Positions 43,301-53,890 of a stretch of DNA of 64,000 bases are shown piece by piece. Numbering within the stretch: position 1 is the stretch's first letter; the number at the start of each line of letters is the position of its first letter. The notes beneath the pieces are model-generated. The model was not told where the DNA came from. It saw nothing but the letters and a program-made list of their open reading frames with translations, and did no database searches. A program made the position numbers and the translations under genes. The DNA is from Oegoconia quadripuncta (lineage: Eukaryota > Arthropoda > Insecta > Lepidoptera > Autostichidae), in the NCBI GenBank assembly GCA_949316235.1, contig OX438758.1, forward strand, positions 11,503,731-11,567,730, read 5' to 3'.

Positions 43301-43651
43301 CACAGTGAAATTTAATTCGTGTAATTCCTGTTTACAGATGACTCCTTATTACGAACAACTTTCAACTAGGAGCCATAGCCGAATTCGATCAAAAAAATTG
43401 GATAACCCATACAAAGTAAACCATTCTGAAACCACCTTTATCCAATAATTTTCGACTGAATCAAGAGTGGAGTCATCGGCCGAAAAGTGTTGGACTTCAA
43501 TACGGTACAAATATGGTTTCAGAATGGTTTACTTTGTATGGGTTATCGAATTTTTTGATCGAATTCGACTATGGGTCCTTTGGGAAAGTTGTTCGTAATC
43601 AAGATTGGCTTCACCTGTTAATGAGAACTACACGGATTCCAATTCACTCTG
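43301..43651. mobile_element. Foldback MITE with ~137-bp inverted arms
   Basis: Left arm 43301-43436 and right arm 43512-43651 are inverted copies. Paired landmarks are CAGTGAAATTTAATTCGTGT / TTCCAATTCACTCTG and GCCGAATTCGATCAAAAAAA / GAATTTTTTGATCGAATTCG. The innermost pair is AACCATTCTGAAACCA / TGGTTTCAGAATGGTT. The flanks are TATA on both sides, fitting a TA target as in Tc1/mariner-type elements. No coding sequence. A shorter relative is at 15225. Confidence 0.85.
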
Positions 43652-43654
43652 TAT

Positions 43655-44107
43655 AAATATACACATGCCATAACCTTTGTTCTTCCTCTTTTTGAATTAC
43701 AACTATTAAAGAATCTTCACGTTACCCCTTTAACCTTTCCATACACTATTGAGTAGATTCGAACTTAAGATCAGTTCCAATGTTGGTGTCCTCATAGACT
43801 TAAGTATACACATTTACGTTTATGACGTGGCATAAAATAAAATCGCGCCGTAAGGAAACGTGAGACAATAACGCGTTATAAAGTTGTGACTATGACCACT
43901 TAGATGGGTCCCTTGAGGTCCACCGACTTGCCAGGTAGATGTACTTTATAAAGCGAGTAAGATTTAGTAAGGGTTAGTAAGTCTAACACTTTGATGTACA
44001 GTGAACGAGATACAATTCAAAAAGAAAAACAAAATATTTATTTTCATTAACATTGAATAAGAGTTTTTAATTAAACTGTCCTTTGAATTATATATTTTTA
44101 TTAATAT
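43655..44107. other. No feature recognised
   Basis: No credible frame; AT-rich. Confidence 0.45.
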
Positions 44108-44434
44108 ATAAGCGTCGATGGCTCAGCGGTTAAGATGCGGTCTCCCAATTTGGGAGGTCCGAGTTCGATTCCCATGCAGGCCATGTACCAATGAGTTTTT
44201 AAATTTAATTTAATTACTTATGTGCATTTATCCGACTGCTCTTAAACGGTGAAGGAAATTATCGTGAGGAAACCTGCTTGCCTGAGAATATAAAAGTTCT
44301 AAGGCATGTGAAGTCCTCAACCCGCATTGGGCCAGCGTAGTGGACTATGGCCCATACTCCCTAATTATACGAGGTAAGGCCTATATCTCTGCAGTGGGAT
44401 GTATACGGGCTGAAATGATGATGATGATTATTAT
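44108..44434 (+). mobile_element. SINE-1, full length
   Basis: AGCGTCGATGGCTCAGCGGT, GGTCTCCCAATTTGGGAGGT, box B GAGTTCGATTCCC, CCATGTACCAATGAGTTTTT, GCTCTTAAACGGTGAAGGAA, TCTAAGGCATGTGAAGTCCT, GCAGTGGGATGTATACGGGC and a (GAT)n tail. It is the longest copy, including the ~60-base middle missing at 19902. Confidence 0.92.
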
Positions 44435-45465
44435 ATTAACCGAAATGTTACAACAGAATATAATTTATTAATTTACCTATACAAAATCTTGAAGTTTACT
44501 AAAGTTTATAAATAAATGGTTTCAGTGGTGGCTATGGTGGTTTTCTAAAACGATACTGTTTTCTAGACAGCACGGGGTAGAGATCATTATGGATGTTGTG
44601 TTGTGCAATATCAACAAAGTAAGCTAAAATAAGGCAAGCTAAACGACACCTTTATTTAGGTCCAAAGTTCACGTTAGATCATCGTTGCTTTTTTATGTAT
44701 GATATCGAAGGTCCCTAAATGGGTGCACTGCAAGAGAGATCAAGAAAATGTATTATATGAGTGAGAATTTTAGAACCCTGTGATTACATACAAGAAAACA
44801 TGCATACGTTGATATGCAACCATCATCAGATACTTTGACTTTGATACAGTATTCATTGTGATTGAATACAATTAGAATACCAACTCAGCCATAGAGAAAA
44901 TTTTTTTCTTTTGATTGCAATACCTTGCTGTTTAGGTCGCTTGCGTTCCATCGCTAAATTTAGTATCACATAATCTAGAAGTAAATTATGGTAACTCGAT
45001 ACGGCTATCCAGTAGATATTTATTTCTTTATCTTTACTTCTCGGTCGCTCACGTGGTACAAATTTAGCAATCGAACGCAAGCGTACGATGGCTCAGTTGG
45101 TACTGCAGTAGTGTTCACTATTCGTATACACTGGCCGTATTATTTGTGCACATTCAAACACTTTACACCCTTTTAAATCTATAATTTGACTTAATCTCCA
45201 GTTTGTCAGGAAGGAGTACTTTACAGGATGAGTAAGCGATGGATAAGTTCATGGACAGTAAACGCGATGTAATAGAAATTTTATTGTCATTACTGCTCTA
45301 ACCACTCCCATGTTCATCAGTTGTAATAATCGTGAGGATACCGCATGAATGCAGTTTATTTTATGTATAAAAATGAAATTAGGGTCTATCTATACAGTTA
45401 CCTTCCAAATATCTTTAATGTTTTTGATGAGATATGTTGCAACTTTACACTATACAGAGAATCGT
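44435..45465. other. No feature recognised
   Basis: AT-rich; frames near 44853-45176 overlap on both strands and lack domains. Confidence 0.45.
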
Positions 45466-45560
45466 ACGCGGCCCCGCGCGTCGGTGCCGGTTATATAGAG
45501 GTGGCCGCCGCGGCGCCGTGCGATAAGGCCGTGTGCACCTTTTTGAATAACTATGTACCT
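45465..45560. other. GC- and CpG-rich islet of unknown nature
   Basis: About 75 bases from CGTACGCGGCCCCGCGCGTC through GGTGGCCGCCGCGGCGCCGT to GATAAGGCCGTGTGCACC, far richer in GC than the surroundings. It is open on the plus strand (YAAPRVGAGYIEVAAAAPCD) and on the minus strand, so coding is not shown. The edges are abrupt. Confidence 0.4.
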
Positions 45561-46640
45561 TCTCCAATTATTCCAAAAGGCTATTGTTACAACTTTCTCA
45601 TTCAATCTTCTTGAAATTCTTGTTATCTCAAAGTATGCCGGCACTTCGAAATACTCAAGTTTAACTTGATTAATAGGTGGTCAAAATTAGTTTGCTGTAA
45701 AACTCCATTGACTAGTTTGACCCTGGTAGCTACACTATTATTAATAGAAATAAAATCCTTCCCTACCTAAACCGACCTTTTAAACTCCTCTAGTACCCGG
45801 CCTTCAAGACCAATTACTATGGTAGCCATTTAAATTCCTTCCCATAACAGACGGCAGAAGGGCGGTTGACGTTTGCTAGATCTCTAGGGATTACATGCAG
45901 AGTAATGCGGCATTAGATCCGCTAAATCGCATTACGCGGCGAGACGCGGTTCCGTGGGTGATTTCCCTTAGCTTAGTGTTTTTTTAAGTTAAAAGCCATA
46001 TAAGCATAGATTTTATAAGACACTTACAAATCATGAGTAACTCAGTCATATTTGTTATTCTCCATAGTAATTTTATTAACGTCTGCATGAGAAGAGATGT
46101 CCGCACCGAAGATTCGTTGAAACGCTAAAAAACACTAAAGATCTTAACTAGTCGGAATGTTTTCATACATCGTGACTCCCGTCGTGCCTGACCTCCGCCC
46201 CGTCGTGATCTCCCATACAAGTACTTTTACGCTCGCTTCCGTGACGACTTAGGTAAACTATGTCTTGCCTAACTCTATGATATCGAGTTCTTTAGGAGAC
46301 ATATTACTTAAAACTATGTAGCCGAAATTATCAACAGTTTATCCCCATTGCTGGATCTGGCCTTCTTTCATTTAGGAGACTAGTGTACTATACTTGACGG
46401 TTTGCATTTTCAATTTACCCGTGTGCTGATTTAGTTTTGAAAATAGTGAAAACTACGAAGAAATACAAATAGTATGGTGAGCACGTGACGTCATTATATA
46501 ACTGCTTGCCGTCTCAAGACACCGATCAATAAAAGAATATAATCCGCATCTTCCTTATTAACAAGATCATTATATTTTTTATTTCATTGAATCAAATCTG
46601 TCATTCCAAATAGTTCCATTTTGTTAAATTGAAATTACCT
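45560..46640. other. No gene recognised
   Basis: A short hairpin TAATGCG/CGCATTA (45903-45909 / 45928-45934) sits in a less AT-rich patch. The rest has no assignable feature. Confidence 0.4.
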
Positions 46641-46644
46641 CTCA

Positions 46645-46812
46645 ATCCTAAGGCTGTCTCCCCAGAGAATTAATGAGCAAGAATCTCAAAGGTGGCTCTT
46701 CTTAAATAGGTGTTAAACCATACCTGCTTCATCTCCGACCACATCGTCACTTTCCATCAGGTGAGATTGTGGTCAAACGCGAATCCAGTCAATAATAATA
46801 AAAAAAAAAACC
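46645..46812 (+). mobile_element. CR1-like LINE 3' end with A-tail
   Basis: TTCATCTCCGACCACATCGT, CACTTTCCATCAGGTGAGAT, TGTGGTCAAACGCGAATCCA, GTCAATAATAATAAAAAAAA. Same family as 22631 and 59225. The coding part to its left is degenerate. Confidence 0.75.
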
Positions 46813-46814
46813 TA

Positions 46815-47760
46815 TGCTTGTATATTATCTAATTATAATAGACCTTTGCACATAGTTTCTGTTTTATTCCAGTTTAGAAATTAATTAAAGGCTCGAATGT
46901 CTAACGAAACCTTATCATAACACCGTACGCATAAACGATTGTTAGTCACTATGTAACTTCACATGTAAAAGCAACTTCGTAGTCGTAATTATACGAAGAA
47001 AATTCTCTTTGTAAGAAAGTATTGTTTCAGTAAAAAGCGGCGTTGTTTTGTCCTATTGGTACCAGCTAATGATATGCAAGCAAACCCTTGCGTATAACTA
47101 CAGCAACTAGAAGGGCTTATTCTTAAAATCCGCAAAAACGCGACATGGAAAACAGGTGATCTGTTGAAATTAGAGGACGAATTTTCGAGAACTTGTAAGA
47201 AATTTTGGAAAATTTAGTTCACAGGGCGGCCATAACAAAATCTTTGTTACCTTCATAACTAACTCTGATGAAGTTGATTTTTACTATATTTGGTTTATTC
47301 GAGCATAGGTGTCGATTCTAAGCCACACGCTTAGAAATAAATTTGACCTATTTCGGGACAGATAATTTTGTCAAGTATACAAAAAGCAGGGCATAATATT
47401 TTAGTCATATTAGAATTTTAGGTTAATCAAAACATCCTCAAAGATTTTTATCATGTTTTTGGATAGCTTTAGATATGACAGGTAAAAATTATCGAATTCT
47501 TCTGAGATTATGCTGCCCAAAGGACTTACAAGAGTTGTATGTAATGCAGTAGAGTTCAATGCCAGGATTTATTCAACGAAATGTGGCCTTTTTGGAACTA
47601 GATGATGCTGCTGATGATGAAGACGATCGATGACGAGACGATGATTTGACGGGAGTGAAATTATACATTTTTACTTAAAAATATGAATTAAAGCCGACCG
47701 CGGCCTGTTTTCCTTTAATAAAGCAGTTTTCATTTAAATAAGTAAATATTTTATAGGTAT
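46815..47760. other. No feature recognised
   Basis: A (GAT/GAC)-rich patch at 47600-47655 is a simple repeat. Otherwise unassigned. Confidence 0.45.
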
Positions 47761-47761
47761 A

Positions 47762-47872
47762 GGGAAGTCGTGTAATGTTCGTATTCATCAGACTAACATT
47801 TGCCCCTAGTTCGAACCTGCAACCGCTGGTTTCGAGGGCAGCCTCACTATCAACTACACCAATCGGTCCTCA
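47762..47872 (-). mobile_element. SINE-2b head, reverse
   Basis: GTTCGTATTCATCAGACTAA, CATTTGCCCCTAGTTCGAAC, CTGCAACCGCTGGTTTCGAG, TATCAACTACACCAATCGGT. tRNA-like head and start of body only. Confidence 0.8.
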
Positions 47873-48259
47873 TATAAAAATTAATTCCATTTAATTAGTA
47901 TAATCATTTATTATGATTCTAAAATCATTAGATTTAATTGGGTCATGTCTCCAGAATAGGTGCAAACGGCCTATTATTCGCTGCCTTTTAATGAGCGCCA
48001 GCCACTTCAGGAGGGCTGACATGACACGCTGTTGCTTGTCAACAGCCCTAGCTAGAAGGCTCCTATCTAGTTCACGCTGTGCGAGTAAAAGAAACGCAAT
48101 ATTTCTATATCATGTTATTGTAGAGATTAGGTCATCAGAAGTTATGGAATACTGGATGAGAAGGCATCACATAGGTTTGTCATATATTTTCTTGGCACAA
48201 TTATGTTTTGTTGTGATTTACTGCTTGTATAGTCGACCGCACATCAGATGTAACAACCT

Positions 48260-48580
48260 TTGTACGGGTTTGATGAACTTAAGCTGGGTAGGCTATTAGT
48301 TAAGTCAGCTGATAGACTACGTTCCGGTCACTCTCCATCAAACAAGTTTGGATATCTGACGAAAAGTACTGATACTCCTAACTGTGAAGTCTGTGGACTA
48401 GCTGAGGAAGTCCAACACTTGTTGATGGAGTGTGCTAGAAACCGAAATGAAAGAGATACACTGATGAGGCAATTAAAGCTGAGTCAATACGATGTAGGTT
48501 TGGCCCAATCAATTTTGGGTAAACCTGGATCAATAGCGGCTAGATTATTATATCATATGTTTGTATCTTCTCATAAGTGA
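48260..48580 (+). pseudogene. LINE C-terminal fragment with RNase-H-like end and Cys knuckle
   Basis: A 106-codon open frame. It reads RLLVKSADRLRSGHSPSNKF, then TPNCEVCGLAEEVQHLLMEC and ARNRNERD, ending at TGA 48578-48580. 'R..SGH' followed by 'CxxCGxxEExxHLLxxC' is the C-terminal arrangement of R1/jockey-type LINE polyproteins, with the Cys and His residues intact here. The 3' UTR GGTCATGGCACGATGGGACG, AAAGTCCCTAAATTAAATAA follows to about 48650. The upstream 340 bases (47913-48250) may be diverged coding sequence of the same element but show no motif. Confidence 0.75.
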
Positions 48581-48689
48581 ATCTTGGTCATGGCACGATG
48601 GGACGGTCATGTCTAGAAGGACTAAAGTCCCTAAATTAAATAAAGATTATGTATATACATATATAATTATTAAATAAAAACATATATAA

Positions 48690-48822
48690 ATAAAATACAT
48701 CCGTAACTCGGGAACACATGTCTGTATTCATCATACAAACATATGCCCCTAGCGGGATTCGAACCCGCGACCTTTCGGTATAGCCGCCAGAGTTCCTAAA
48801 CACTACACCAAACAACTCTGAC
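48690..48822 (-). mobile_element. SINE-2a head and body, reverse
   Basis: ATCCGTAACTCGGGAACACA, TGTCTGTATTCATCATACAA, ATGCCCCTAGCGGGATTCGA, ACCCGCGACCTTTCGGTATA, ACACTACACCAAACAACTC. Box B is intact; the 3' half is missing. Confidence 0.85.
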
Positions 48823-48879
48823 TGCTGGACAATAAATACCTGTACCAGTTTTATCCCTAACAAGCTGGCGCTATTTTAC

Positions 48880-48955
48880 AGGCGCCAGACTTATTTCTAT
48901 TCGGATCATGCACTTCACCGATCTAAGATTTTAACAGCTCAGAGCATTGTCTCTG
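48880..48955 (+). repeat. Repeat F, copy 2
   Basis: GGCGCCAGACTTATTTCTAT, TCGGATCATGCACTTCACCG, TTTTAACAGCTCAGAGCATT pairs with 29311-29390. Confidence 0.55.
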
Positions 48956-49094
48956 TTCTATAGTCTGTGGCAGGTCCGCAGACAGGGGAGTATTATGGAT
49001 ATTTTGCTTATAAAGTCTATAATAACAGCAGCTCACCAAGGCAATTAGCCATTTACGGTACGGCTCATAATAAATAATTACACAATAATATGTA

Positions 49095-49560
49095 CAAAAC
49101 AGACGGATTAGTAAGTTGAAATGGTAGTGGGCAGAGCACATAGCTCCAAGAACTGATGGCCGGCGGGGCATTATAGTTCTCGAGTGGAGACCACGCACCG
49201 GCAAACGCAGCGTAGGACGTCCATTCACAACGACACACGTCGCGCTTCATACCGCTCGCTGATCGCGTTGTGAGGCGCGACAGTACCCGCGTACTACTCG
49301 CGTACTACTACTAGCCGCGCTCCGGGAACGGGCCTACCCTTGTGAGTACCCAGGTCCTCATTATCGCCGAGGACGGTCGCCACGGGGTTTTAGTGGGTAT
49401 ACCTCCGAGAGGAGTCCCACATCACCGTCTCGCCAAAAAGAAAAATGACGCCCACTCACAAGGTGAGACAATTCGTGAAGTTCGAAGGAAGTCCCTGGAT
49501 GCAGACCTCTGAAAATCTATGAGGGAAGCCTATGTTCAGCAGCGGACGTACTTTGGCTAA
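49095..49560 (+). pseudogene. LINE C-terminus interrupted by a GC-rich insert
   Basis: From 49101 one frame reads RRISKLKW, a stop, WAEHIAPRTDGRRGIIVLEW, RPRTGKRSVGRP (to 49232). The matching end, REAYVQQRTYFG and stop, is at 49525-49560 in another phase, preceded by frame-shifted sequence from 49468. 'WAGHIAR.xDxRW ... EWRPRxGKRSxGRP ... EAYVQQWTYFG' is a C-terminus I know well from lepidopteran RTE/jockey-type LINEs. Between the halves, 49233-49467 is GC-rich foreign sequence (CCACGGGGTTTTAGTGGGTA, with 9-bp inverted ends ACTCACAAG). It may be a second retroelement end. Confidence 0.8.
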
Positions 49561-49675
49561 TATGAAGATGATACGAGATTATCCATATTGCATTATCTGA
49601 GCACGGGCTGTGTCCCGGAAAGCATAATCCCCAGAGGGCGACAAATGACAAACGATCCGTGGCGTTGCCATGGCT

Positions 49676-49766
49676 GCAAACGCTACGGTTCACCTCTCAC
49701 CTGATTGGCTATCAATTGTTCGCTTTCATTGACAATTGATCAGTTGAGAGAGGTGAAGCGTTTGTA
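49676..49766. repeat. Imperfect 90-base hairpin
   Basis: Left arm CAAACGCT, TTCACCTCTC, TGAT, ATCAATTGT and right arm ACAATTGATCA, GAGAGAGGTGAA, GCGTTTG pair around a TCGCTTTCATTG loop. It may be a small MITE; no second copy is in the window. Confidence 0.6.
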
Positions 49767-49769
49767 AAT

Positions 49770-50118
49770 GAGGAAATACCACGACGTGTTTATCACTTGT
49801 CTAAGAGGTTGTTGTTAAGAAAATTAATCAATTACCTAAGTGGTTAGCACTTAACCCTTCAACAATTTTATTACTGTAGATATGCAACGTAAATACTACC
49901 ATATTCCTTGTTTTGCTTACAATTGGTAATTACATTTCGTTATAAATTCCATTATTCGAGTGTGGTCGCTGACCTTACTTTTAACTTTGACATTATGTAG
50001 CGATGTAGCACATTTTATTCAGAATTTTGAGGAATAATCTTTACCTTATTCACACCTGATGTAACAGATTCATTTAATTTTCTGGCATTCATATGCATTC
50101 CGGCCTTCTTTCTGTTAC
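49770..50118. other. No feature recognised
   Basis: AT-rich; nothing assignable. Confidence 0.45.
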
Positions 50119-50409
50119 TTACTTCTCGCCTATTATTTTCTGTAAAATATTTTCAAATCTCAAAATTTTAACGAATCTTATCAATGACAAGTTTGCAAGA
50201 TGAGAGACGATAACTGAGGCCAATATTTTTAAAACGTCGCCACCCATTTGCCCTGGTATATTTAACCCGCATTCTTTACTACAAATCATTGGCGAAACGA
50301 CTGTTAAATTTACCAACTGTGAAACAAAAAACATATGAAACAACAACGGGCCTGCCTCAACACGACTCAGATAGGGCAAGGGCATCGGACGCGCAGGGCG
50401 TGAGTGCAA
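50119..50409 (-). pseudogene. Probable LINE reverse-transcriptase N-terminal fragment
   Basis: A 96-codon frame without ATG. The stretch LNIPGQMGGDVLKILASVIV, SHLANLSLI matches the pattern 'NKxSPGxDGIPxxxLKxLASxIxxPLxxLxNLSL' that opens CR1-like RT domains. The end ENILQKIIGEK resembles 'FExIxxxxI'. The typical FPxxWKxAxVxPxxK part between them is deleted. No catalytic residue falls in this segment. The assignment is by pattern only. Confidence 0.4.
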
Positions 50410-50448
50410 CGCAGACCATAGATTATAACTCTCACGATAAAAACAGAT

Positions 50449-50634
50449 ATGACATGTAATCCTCTGACATTTTACATGTTATTGTACTTCTCATCTGTCG
50501 GTGGTTATACGAGTATATATAAATCCCATTTTAACAACAGACCCAAGCCGAGTCAGGCAGGTCGACGAAGATTAAAACGAAATCATTTGTTGTGCACAAT
50601 ATGTACTGAAGTAAGAGGTAAAGATTTATCTTAG
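50449..50634 (+). pseudogene. Unidentified frame with basic Cys-containing end
   Basis: A 61-codon ATG frame whose second half reads RPKPSQAGRRRLKRNHLLCT then ICTEVRGKDLS and stop. A basic stretch followed by C-x-x-C near a C-terminus recalls piggyBac-type transposase ends, but only one Cys pair is present and the first half looks random. Confidence 0.2.
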
Positions 50635-50639
50635 CTACT

Positions 50640-51172
50640 TTGCTACTTTAAATAAGATAGCCAAATTAAATTGAAATATGTTTTGTTCTCAACTTGACAG
50701 TTTTAGTTATCTATTAACATAATTTTCCCTCCGGCACACTTGTTCTTGACATTAAAATATAAAATGAAATAGATACGTATTACAGCATTAACCTTTATTT
50801 ATCCATTAATGGAGCAGGGCTTCTCAGCAAGAAAATAATATTCGCTGAGTTTGTTTCATCGGTTTCCATATCAAATCAGCTATATTGCAATATCTTTATA
50901 TGCTATCCTGTTGTTAAGGAAGCATTGTGGAATAATCGACAGCAGGACAACCGTAACATTAGCTGTGTAAGCTATCGGAATTGTGAACGTCGCGAGACCC
51001 GCTTATTCTGAACGTATTACGATCGTGTGTGTAAAATAAATTGTGGTTGAAATATTTCAAGCTTCAAATGGTGTGGCATTCGCTATTCGAACGTCTCTTC
51101 GAATGGTCATGGACAGTTGGCCACAACACCCTTCTACGAAATAACTCTATAATTTAATTCTTTGTCCTTCCT
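50640..51172. other. No feature recognised
   Basis: AT-rich, without a credible frame. Confidence 0.45.
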
Positions 51173-51173
51173 T

Positions 51174-51382
51174 AGCGTCGGTCTATATCCGACTGCTCTT
51201 AAATGGTGAAGGAAAACATCGTGAGGAAACCTGAGAAAAGTCTGAGAAATAAAAATTCTAAGGCATGTGAAGTCCGCAACCTGAATTGGGCCAGCGTTGT
51301 GAACTATGTCCCATACTCCCTCATTATACGAGGGAAGGCCTATATCCCTGTAGTGGATGTTCAAGGGCTGAGATGATTGCCC
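51174..51382 (+). mobile_element. SINE-1, 5'-deleted
   Basis: A few bases of the start (GCGTCGGTCT) jump directly to ATATCCGACTGCTCTTAAAT, GGTGAAGGAAAACATCGTGA, TCTAAGGCATGTGAAGTCCG and GAGGGAAGGCCTATATCCCT. The tRNA-like boxes are deleted, so the copy cannot be transcribed from its own promoter. Confidence 0.8.
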
Positions 51383-51384
51383 TT

Positions 51385-52345
51385 CCTTATATTGTTATGT
51401 ATATAAAAATAATTACTAAGACTATTCGTATTTAATGTAATTAACACTTGAAGTGTGACTTGCAATTGGTTCCGACTTGCGTAATTCCTTTTATTATTTT
51501 ATTAGCTTGTTTAGTAAGGTGTCAGTCTGATAACTTAAGCGTCGGACAGTGTCTAAATAGTTATTTACATCAATGTAAACTACTATTCAATTTGTTACAG
51601 TAAAATAAAGGGTGATTATAGGCCGAATAACTTTTACTATAGGAACAGAATTAATGTAGTACTAACGTACTATAGGGCCAAGTAAGTAAGGCCAAATAAG
51701 TTTTACGTCGCAATAAACGCGGTACCATACATAAAATACATACCTACTCTACAAAAAAATGTATGAATCTGTTGATTTATTTCTTTATAAAAGTTTTTTA
51801 TAACCCCCTTAGAATATATTTAAGTATTTCAGAAGGACATTCATTTATTCACAAATAAATCATAGGTAACTCGGTAATAACAATCAACGAAGGCAAAACG
51901 CATATTCTTATACTTACCTATTAGGTACCTAAATACATCCACCCGGAGACACCGACGCTGTATCTATTAACATCCACTCAGTATAATCTCTCTTAATTTT
52001 TATTCTATGACAGTCTTGACCCCAGAGCGTGACCACGGAGCGATCGTTGCCACTGGACTCAATTGGACGAGCTCTATCTACATGTACCTACGAGTGTAGG
52101 TAGATTATGTATTGTTGCAGTTCCGCGTCTGCTATAGATGCTTATAGTTAAATGTAGGTATTCTATGCCTATGTATCGTGGGAGTAAGCCTTGTCTGACT
52201 AGACTCTGTAAGCGGATTGTGTTTTTTTTCGAAGTCTTAAAATCTTTAATGCCCAAACTTAATTTAAAAAGCTTGTTAAGCTGCTAAGTAACTAACTAGA
52301 TTTTACTAAAAAAATGTCAAGTTGTCTACATTCCTAGTATTACGC
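51385..52345. other. No feature recognised
   Basis: No credible frame or shared repeat. Confidence 0.45.
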
Positions 52346-52349
52346 GCTA

Positions 52350-52497
52350 GACGACAGATACGAAACCAACGGTTGCGGGTTCGAAACCCGCTAGGATGTA
52401 TGTTTATTTGTTATAGTCTAGTCTCCATAGTACATGCTCTGCTTAGTTTGGGACTAGATAATAGGTGTAAATGTGCAAAATATTTATTTATAACTTA
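52350..52497 (+). mobile_element. SINE-2b, box A region lost
   Basis: ACGAAACCAACGGTTGCGGG, box B GGTTCGAAACC, then a deletion to ATTTGTTATAGTCTAGTCTC, GCTTAGTTTGGGACTAGATA and a TATTTATAA end. Confidence 0.8.
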
Positions 52498-52564
52498 TAT
52501 TAATTAAAATTTTTATAAAATGATCCACTTTTCTTGAGTAACATATAATAGGTAAAACCTTTAT

Positions 52565-52671
52565 GATATATGACTAGTATTCCGCCCGCGGCTTCGTCGC
52601 TAGAGCTTTATCGCGGATATGTTTAATTTTTTTATCCCGCGGGAATTACTCACTCGGGATAAAAAGTATCA
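52565..52671 (+). repeat. Repeat R, 5' half (split by a LINE)
   Basis: GACTAGTATTCCGCCCGCGG, CTTCGTCGCTAGAGCTTTAT, TTTATCCCGCGGGAATTACT, CGGGATAAAAAGTATC. The 3' half resumes at about 53283. Confidence 0.75.
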
Positions 52672-53228
52672 AAGTCAAAGTCAAAAATGCTTTATTTTGT
52701 AGGTACACCGGGTATACTTAAAATAGTCAGATTTTACATTTTTAAAGCTACTGCTTGTTGAAAAGGCAATTTTCCCCTGAGAAGACCAAGCAAGAAACTC
52801 GAGAGGTTGCTCTTTAAAGAAAATAGGTTTTTATATTACAAAAAAGGCACAATAATATTTCATGCGAACGAGCTGATGTTTATCATCTAGATAATCTGAT
52901 ATTTTATAATATGCTTTCTTAACCCTTTGAATGAATTACTGACTTTGTGGAGGCGACTTATGTGACCGGCAAGATTATCTTCATTTCTTGTATGGACATC
53001 ATGTCTATCACTATTTTCCTAAATGGTGCTATATTTTTTGACATGTACTATGACGTAAATATTATATTCTTTAAACCTATCTTTAAGTGACACTGCAGGT
53101 CGCAATTGATAAATTGCGCGAATGGCTCGTTTTTGTGAAACAAAGATTGTATTTACCAAGATACCGTAAGACATCAGGCTATGGAAATAACTAAAATATA
53201 CTTTTCTGGCAGTATTTACGTCCGATAT
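52672..53228 (-). mobile_element. LINE 3' end nested in repeat R, reverse
   Basis: The left edge AAAGTCAAAGTCAAAAATGC, TTTATTTTGTAGG is the reverse of a (TTTGAC)n LINE tail. GCAATTTTCCCCTGAGAAGA, CCAAGCAAGAAACTCGAGAG reverses the phrase GTTTCTTGCTCGTTCTTCTC found at 42450. The interior to about 53228 has no detected frame. Confidence 0.7.
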
Positions 53229-53282
53229 TTGTCTAATTTATTTATCCTAAGATATAGGACAAATAAATTAGACAAAGAATTA

Positions 53283-53415
53283 AATCCAGGGCACATTCTA
53301 TTAATATACCGAATTTCATCCAAATCCGTTCAACCGATTCGCCGTGATTGATCAACAAACAAACAAACAAACAAACAAACATCCAAACTTTCGCATTTAT
53401 AATATTAGTTAGATA
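53283..53415 (+). repeat. Repeat R, 3' half, with (CAAA)n
   Basis: TCCAGGGCACATTCTATTAA, ATTTCATCCAAATCCGTTCA, TCGCCGTGATTGATCAACAA, (CAAA)n at 53353-53380 and TTTCGCATTTATAATATTAG. It completes the copy begun at 52565. Confidence 0.8.
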
Positions 53416-53890
53416 AAATGACGGTCAATTCGTAGCTAGTTTCTTTATGATGATCATCATATATATGATCATATATATTTGAACAATTAACGATAATTGA
53501 CCTTCAAACTTCATTTAATCTTGAGAGTGCAACTCAACTTAAGCAAAGTCATATTAATTTTAAAGCAACTTCATTACAGTACGTTTACACTGTTGAAAAT
53601 GGTAGGTACCGGTATATTTAACTGGTCTACAAATTTTAATTGTTCATATAATCAGCTCAAATCAGGAGTATTGAAAGCACTGACGTAGATTAGGTAATTG
53701 TGTACACATACACTCCACTCATACACACACATACACCCACAAACACAACAATTTGATGTCGCAATAGATAAGGTAACAAAATAAGCTAAGTATAAACTTA
53801 CTGAGATCTATTTTGGCTTCTAAATGTATAACTTATATTTTAAATTTATAATTATGGCTGTGATTTCAAATAAATCATAAAAAAAAAAAT
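53415..53890. other. No feature recognised
   Basis: Palindromic TATATGATCATATATATT-type sequence near 53455-53480; otherwise unassigned. Confidence 0.4.

Noticed and set aside
47913..48299. 128-codon plus-strand ATG frame
   Set aside because: It overlaps the LINE C-terminal frame in another phase and has no motif; at most it is diverged LINE sequence.
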